The notes under the pieces are model-generated. The model was not told where the DNA came from. It saw nothing but the letters and a program-made list of their open reading frames with translations, and did no database searches. The position numbers were made by a program, and so were the translations under genes. 64,000 nucleotides of DNA from an uncultured Bacteroidia bacterium. Its GTDB lineage: Bacteria > Bacteroidota > Bacteroidia > Bacteroidales > CAJPTX01. Numbering within the stretch: position 1 is the stretch's first letter; each line of letters opens with the position of its first letter. Shown here piece after piece: positions 62,028-64,000 of the stretch. The DNA lies in the NCBI GenBank assembly GCA_938038735.1, contig CALHSW010000053.1:26631-90630 (forward strand), written 5' to 3'.

Positions 62028-62810
62028 ATGCGCATAACCCTTGTGGGTACAGGCATTTCGCAGGGCGTCCCCGTGGTGGGATGCTCCTGCGCGGCCTGCT
62101 GCTCAAGCGATCCACACGATAGGCGGCTTCGTACGGCGGCCGTGGTAGAAAGCCAAAATACCCGTATCGCGATTGATATTGGGCCTGACTTCCGCCACCA
62201 AATGCTCTCCAACGGTTTCACGAAGCTTGATGCCGTTATCATCACCCACGAGCATAGCGACCACATCGCGGGGCTGGATGACATTCGTCCATTCAACTGG
62301 ACCACCGGCGGAAGCATCCCTTTCTACGCGGAACCGCGGGTAATCAAGGCTCTAACCACACGTTTCCCGTACGCATTTGTACCACCCGAAAAGCGTTACC
62401 CCGGCGCGCCGCAGGTTACCCCCTGTCCACTTTCCAAGGACCTTGCGCCTTTTTCTGTCAATCACCTCACTGTGCAGCCCATCCGGGTAGACCATGGGCC
62501 GTTACCCATCGTGGGGTACCGCATCGGCCCTTTTGCCTACATCACCGACTGCAACCATATCCCCGAAAGGAGTTTCCAGGAACTTGAAAATCTTGATACG
62601 CTGGTTATCAATGCACTGCGGATTGAGCCGCACCTCATGCATTTCAGCCTTTTTGAATCCCTAGAGGCCATCGCGCGCATTGCGCCGAGGCGGGCCGTGG
62701 TAACGCATATCAGCCACGAGATGGGGCTTGTGGCCCAGTGGAGCAACTTACTCCCTGACAACGTCTCCGCGGGCTACGACCACATGGTGCTGGACGTGGC
62801 GGACGAGTAG
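62028..62810 (+). CDS. MBL-fold metallohydrolase (PhnP-like)
   Basis: 260 residues. Metallo-beta-lactamase fold: ITLVGTGISQGVPVVGCSCAAC at the start, the metal ligands HEHSDHIAGLDD, then VDHGPLPIVGYRIG, YITDCN and a final VTHISHEMGL. A Cys-x-Cys-x2-Cys cluster near residues 20-25, as in PhnP-type cyclic phosphodiesterases, is conserved. A cyclic-phosphodiester substrate is possible but not shown. It may be cotranscribed with iorAB; a terminator follows. Confidence 0.88.
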   Translation: MRITLVGTGISQGVPVVGCSCAACCSSDPHDRRLRTAAVVESQNTRIAIDIGPDFRHQMLSNGFTKLDAVIITHEHSDHIAGLDDIRPFNWTTGGSIPFYAEPRVIKALTTRFPYAFVPPEKRYPGAPQVTPCPLSKDLAPFSVNHLTVQPIRVDHGPLPIVGYRIGPFAYITDCNHIPERSFQELENLDTLVINALRIEPHLMHFSLFESLEAIARIAPRRAVVTHISHEMGLVAQWSNLLPDNVSAGYDHMVLDVADE

Positions 62811-62839
62811 GTTTACTACACTCTTCCCCTCTCTACTGG

Positions 62840-62880
62840 TGCACCGCGTTCGCGGTGCATTTTTTATGCCTAGAGGCATA
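62840..62880 (+). terminator. Intrinsic terminator with a second small hairpin
   Basis: TGCACCG / CGGTGCA (62840-62846 with 62853-62859) is followed by TTTTTT, then directly by TATGCC / GGCATA (62865-62880). Confidence 0.82.
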
Positions 62881-62955
62881 CATTGCGCTCCTCGTTATAA
62901 ACACAATCAGCTGAATTACAATTAGTATTGCTTCATTCTCCCTTCCCTCCTTTTC

Positions 62956-63019
62956 CCACCCCCTTACCATCAAACCCAATTATCGCCGGCAATAATTGGG
63001 TTTGATGGTAAGGGGGTGG
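62956..63019. repeat. Long palindrome, family copy 2
   Basis: Two 32-bp arms (62956-62987 and 62988-63019) meet with no loop and one mismatch (62984 versus 62991), centred on CCGG. The outer arm ACCCCCTTACCATCAAA matches that of copy 1 at 15263-15279 except for two bases, while the inner arm is unrelated yet self-complementary. Confidence 0.9.
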
Positions 63020-63430
63020 CTGTTTTATGCTTGATTTTCAGTCGTTTGTGGATTTTCTGTTACTATGAGGTCGGAGGCCGGTTTTTGTTGCGATTCATGC
63101 AGCCCGAAGGGGCTATTCCGCCGTTTCAACACCCGCAATTGGCGGGGTTTGGAGCATTGCGTTTAGGCAAAGCGGTTGGCTGCGTAGAGAGTGGGCGGCG
63201 TGGTGGTGGGAGAGTATGACTATGCAAAAACCTTCCTGCGGGCGGAAGCGTAGCGGCTGCTAATTCCTGCGGATTTTGGCGGGGCGTTGTGTGCAGGCTA
63301 CGGAGGAAGTTTGGCTAGCCACGCAGTGGCGGGTTCTGAGGGTGCTGCGAGGTAGAGGTGTATGCATGTTTGCTAGGGTCAGTCTTTCAGACTGTTTTGC
63401 CCCTTTGGGGCAAGGGCATCGGGGGTTTTC

Positions 63431-63466
63431 AAACCCCCGGCTATTCAAAGACCGTCCTGCGGACGG
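63431..63466 (+). repeat. Dispersed GC-hairpin element
   Basis: CCCCCGGCTATTC, then ACCGTCCTGCGGACGG. A similar 37-bp stretch lies at 17236-17272. The CTATT...CCGTCC...GGACGG portion (63440-63466) recurs inverted at 63974-64000 with 24 of 27 positions alike. Another weaker relative is near 63226-63250. Confidence 0.6.
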
Positions 63467-63620
63467 AAAACGCGGCGGCTACGCCGCGTTCTCTCAATGT
63501 GTAGCGGTTTTCTGAGTAATTGCATCCGACTGATTGTCTGCGGCTTGAATTGGTGCAGCAGGGCGTTGCGCAATTTGATAGCGTTTATCGGTCAGGCGTA
63601 AAACAGTCTCTAACGTAGGA

Positions 63621-64000
63621 GAAACCCGCATGAATTTGCATCGTAATGTAGCCCCGTCTGTGGAATGGTCTCTGAACAGGACCGCCCTATGCAGCCCTGC
63701 ACGCCCCGCCACTCCTTAGCTTGCTGGGCTTCCCCGCACGATTCTCTAAATGCTCGCTGTAAACCTGCACGCAATGCCCGCAGGACTCGCATAAATTTTG
63801 CCGCAATGCAGCCTCGTCTGTGGAATGGTCTCTGAATAGGACCGCCCTATGCAGCCCTGCATGCTCGCCACTCCTTAGCTTACTAGGCTTCTCCGTATGC
63901 CCCCCCCCAAACGCTCGCCGTAACTTGCACGCAGTGTCCACAGAACCCGCATAAATTTTGCTGTAATGCAGCCCCGTCCGAAGGACGGTCTCTCAATAGC
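63621..64000. repeat. Tandem repeat, 160-bp period, at least 2.4 copies
   Basis: Units start near 63621, 63781 and 63941; anchors such as ACCGCCCTATGCAGCCCTGC (63681 and 63841) and GGTCTCT-AATAG (63667, 63827, 63987) recur exactly 160 bp apart. Units differ by scattered substitutions and one C-tract. The third unit is cut by the window edge. 160 is not a multiple of three and the short frames differ between units, so it is not coding. Confidence 0.85.

Larger units (their letters stand above)
62811..64000. other. Gene-free right end, about 1.2 kb
   Basis: After the MBL gene terminator there is no supported gene. The stretch holds palindrome copy 2, a dispersed hairpin element and the 160-bp tandem repeat. 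Small open frames in it lack homology and change phase between repeat units. Confidence 0.7.

Noticed and set aside
63494..63941. Short minus-strand frames with a shared peptide (AGLHRAVLFRDHSTD)
   Set aside because: They come from the 160-bp tandem repeat; the period is not a multiple of three, so the frame changes from unit to unit.
63621..64000. CRISPR array
   Set aside because: Repeat units are contiguous, 160 bp long, without spacers, and no cas genes are present.

Overview
The window reads as chromosomal DNA of a Bacteroidales bacterium, most likely Porphyromonas or a close relative. Three things support this. Type IX secretion (T9SS) genes are present (porV, porQ, a PorW/SprE-like lipoprotein and a cargo protein with a gliding-motility C-terminal domain). 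Many genes are preceded by a Bacteroidetes -7 box (TAnnTTTG or TAnnTTCG). Bacteroidetes-specific neighbours occur, such as flavodoxin-DUF2023, porQ-cmk and RprXY-like regulators. The base composition looks fairly GC-rich. The genus is an inference; no rRNA or species marker lies in the window.

Layout. 1-8.3 kb: end of a secreted or outer-membrane protein, a PAP2 phosphatase, a TonB-dependent receptor, an O-antigen ligase-like polytopic protein, a small membrane protein and a T9SS cargo protein. 8.5-12.4 kb: lnt, phoH and purC, then a strong terminator and a possible small RNA. 12.4-15.1 kb: porW. 15.1-19.5 kb: a long palindrome, a small membrane protein, tRNA-Glu(CUC), two tandem DUF805 genes, a secreted protein and a coiled-coil lipoprotein. 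19.7-23.3 kb: an accessory island with an AAA/PD-(D/E)XK protein and an Eco47II-like restriction-modification pair. 23.6-31.7 kb: tpiA, prmA, a 1,516-residue exported protein of unknown function, a SiaB-like GHKL protein and a YD-repeat protein. 31.9-35.0 kb: porV, ispF and a C45-like Ntn hydrolase. 35.1-37.1 kb: a second restriction-modification system, NgoBV-like. 37.4-43.5 kb: a POT peptide transporter, a thioesterase, porQ-cmk-ispH and manA. 43.6-50.1 kb: a large outer-membrane beta-barrel protein, a sensor kinase with its regulator, and a C69 dipeptidase. 50.2-53.1 kb (minus strand): DUF2023, flavodoxin, WbqC-like and a Gate-domain membrane protein. 53.3-57.1 kb: two tandem GT2 glycosyltransferases, a third glycosyltransferase and a radical SAM protein. 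57.1-62.8 kb: a degenerate hybrid histidine kinase, psd, iorA-iorB and an MBL-fold hydrolase. 62.8-64 kb: non-coding, with a second long palindrome and a 160-bp tandem repeat running off the window.

How the parts fit. Much of the window concerns the cell envelope: T9SS (PorV, PorQ, PorW, cargo), lipoprotein acylation (Lnt), phosphatidylethanolamine synthesis (Psd), surface glycans (O-antigen ligase, glycosyltransferases, WbqC, ManA) and outer-membrane receptors. The metabolism fits an anaerobic, peptide-using organism: a POT transporter, a C69 dipeptidase, indolepyruvate oxidoreductase and flavodoxin. ispF and ispH each lie next to a T9SS outer-membrane gene. Two restriction-modification systems of different predicted specificity sit about 13 kb apart. 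The least explained items are a two-copy family of long palindromes with conserved outer arms and different but self-complementary inner arms, the 160-bp repeat, the kinase-dead hybrid sensor and the 1,516-residue protein.
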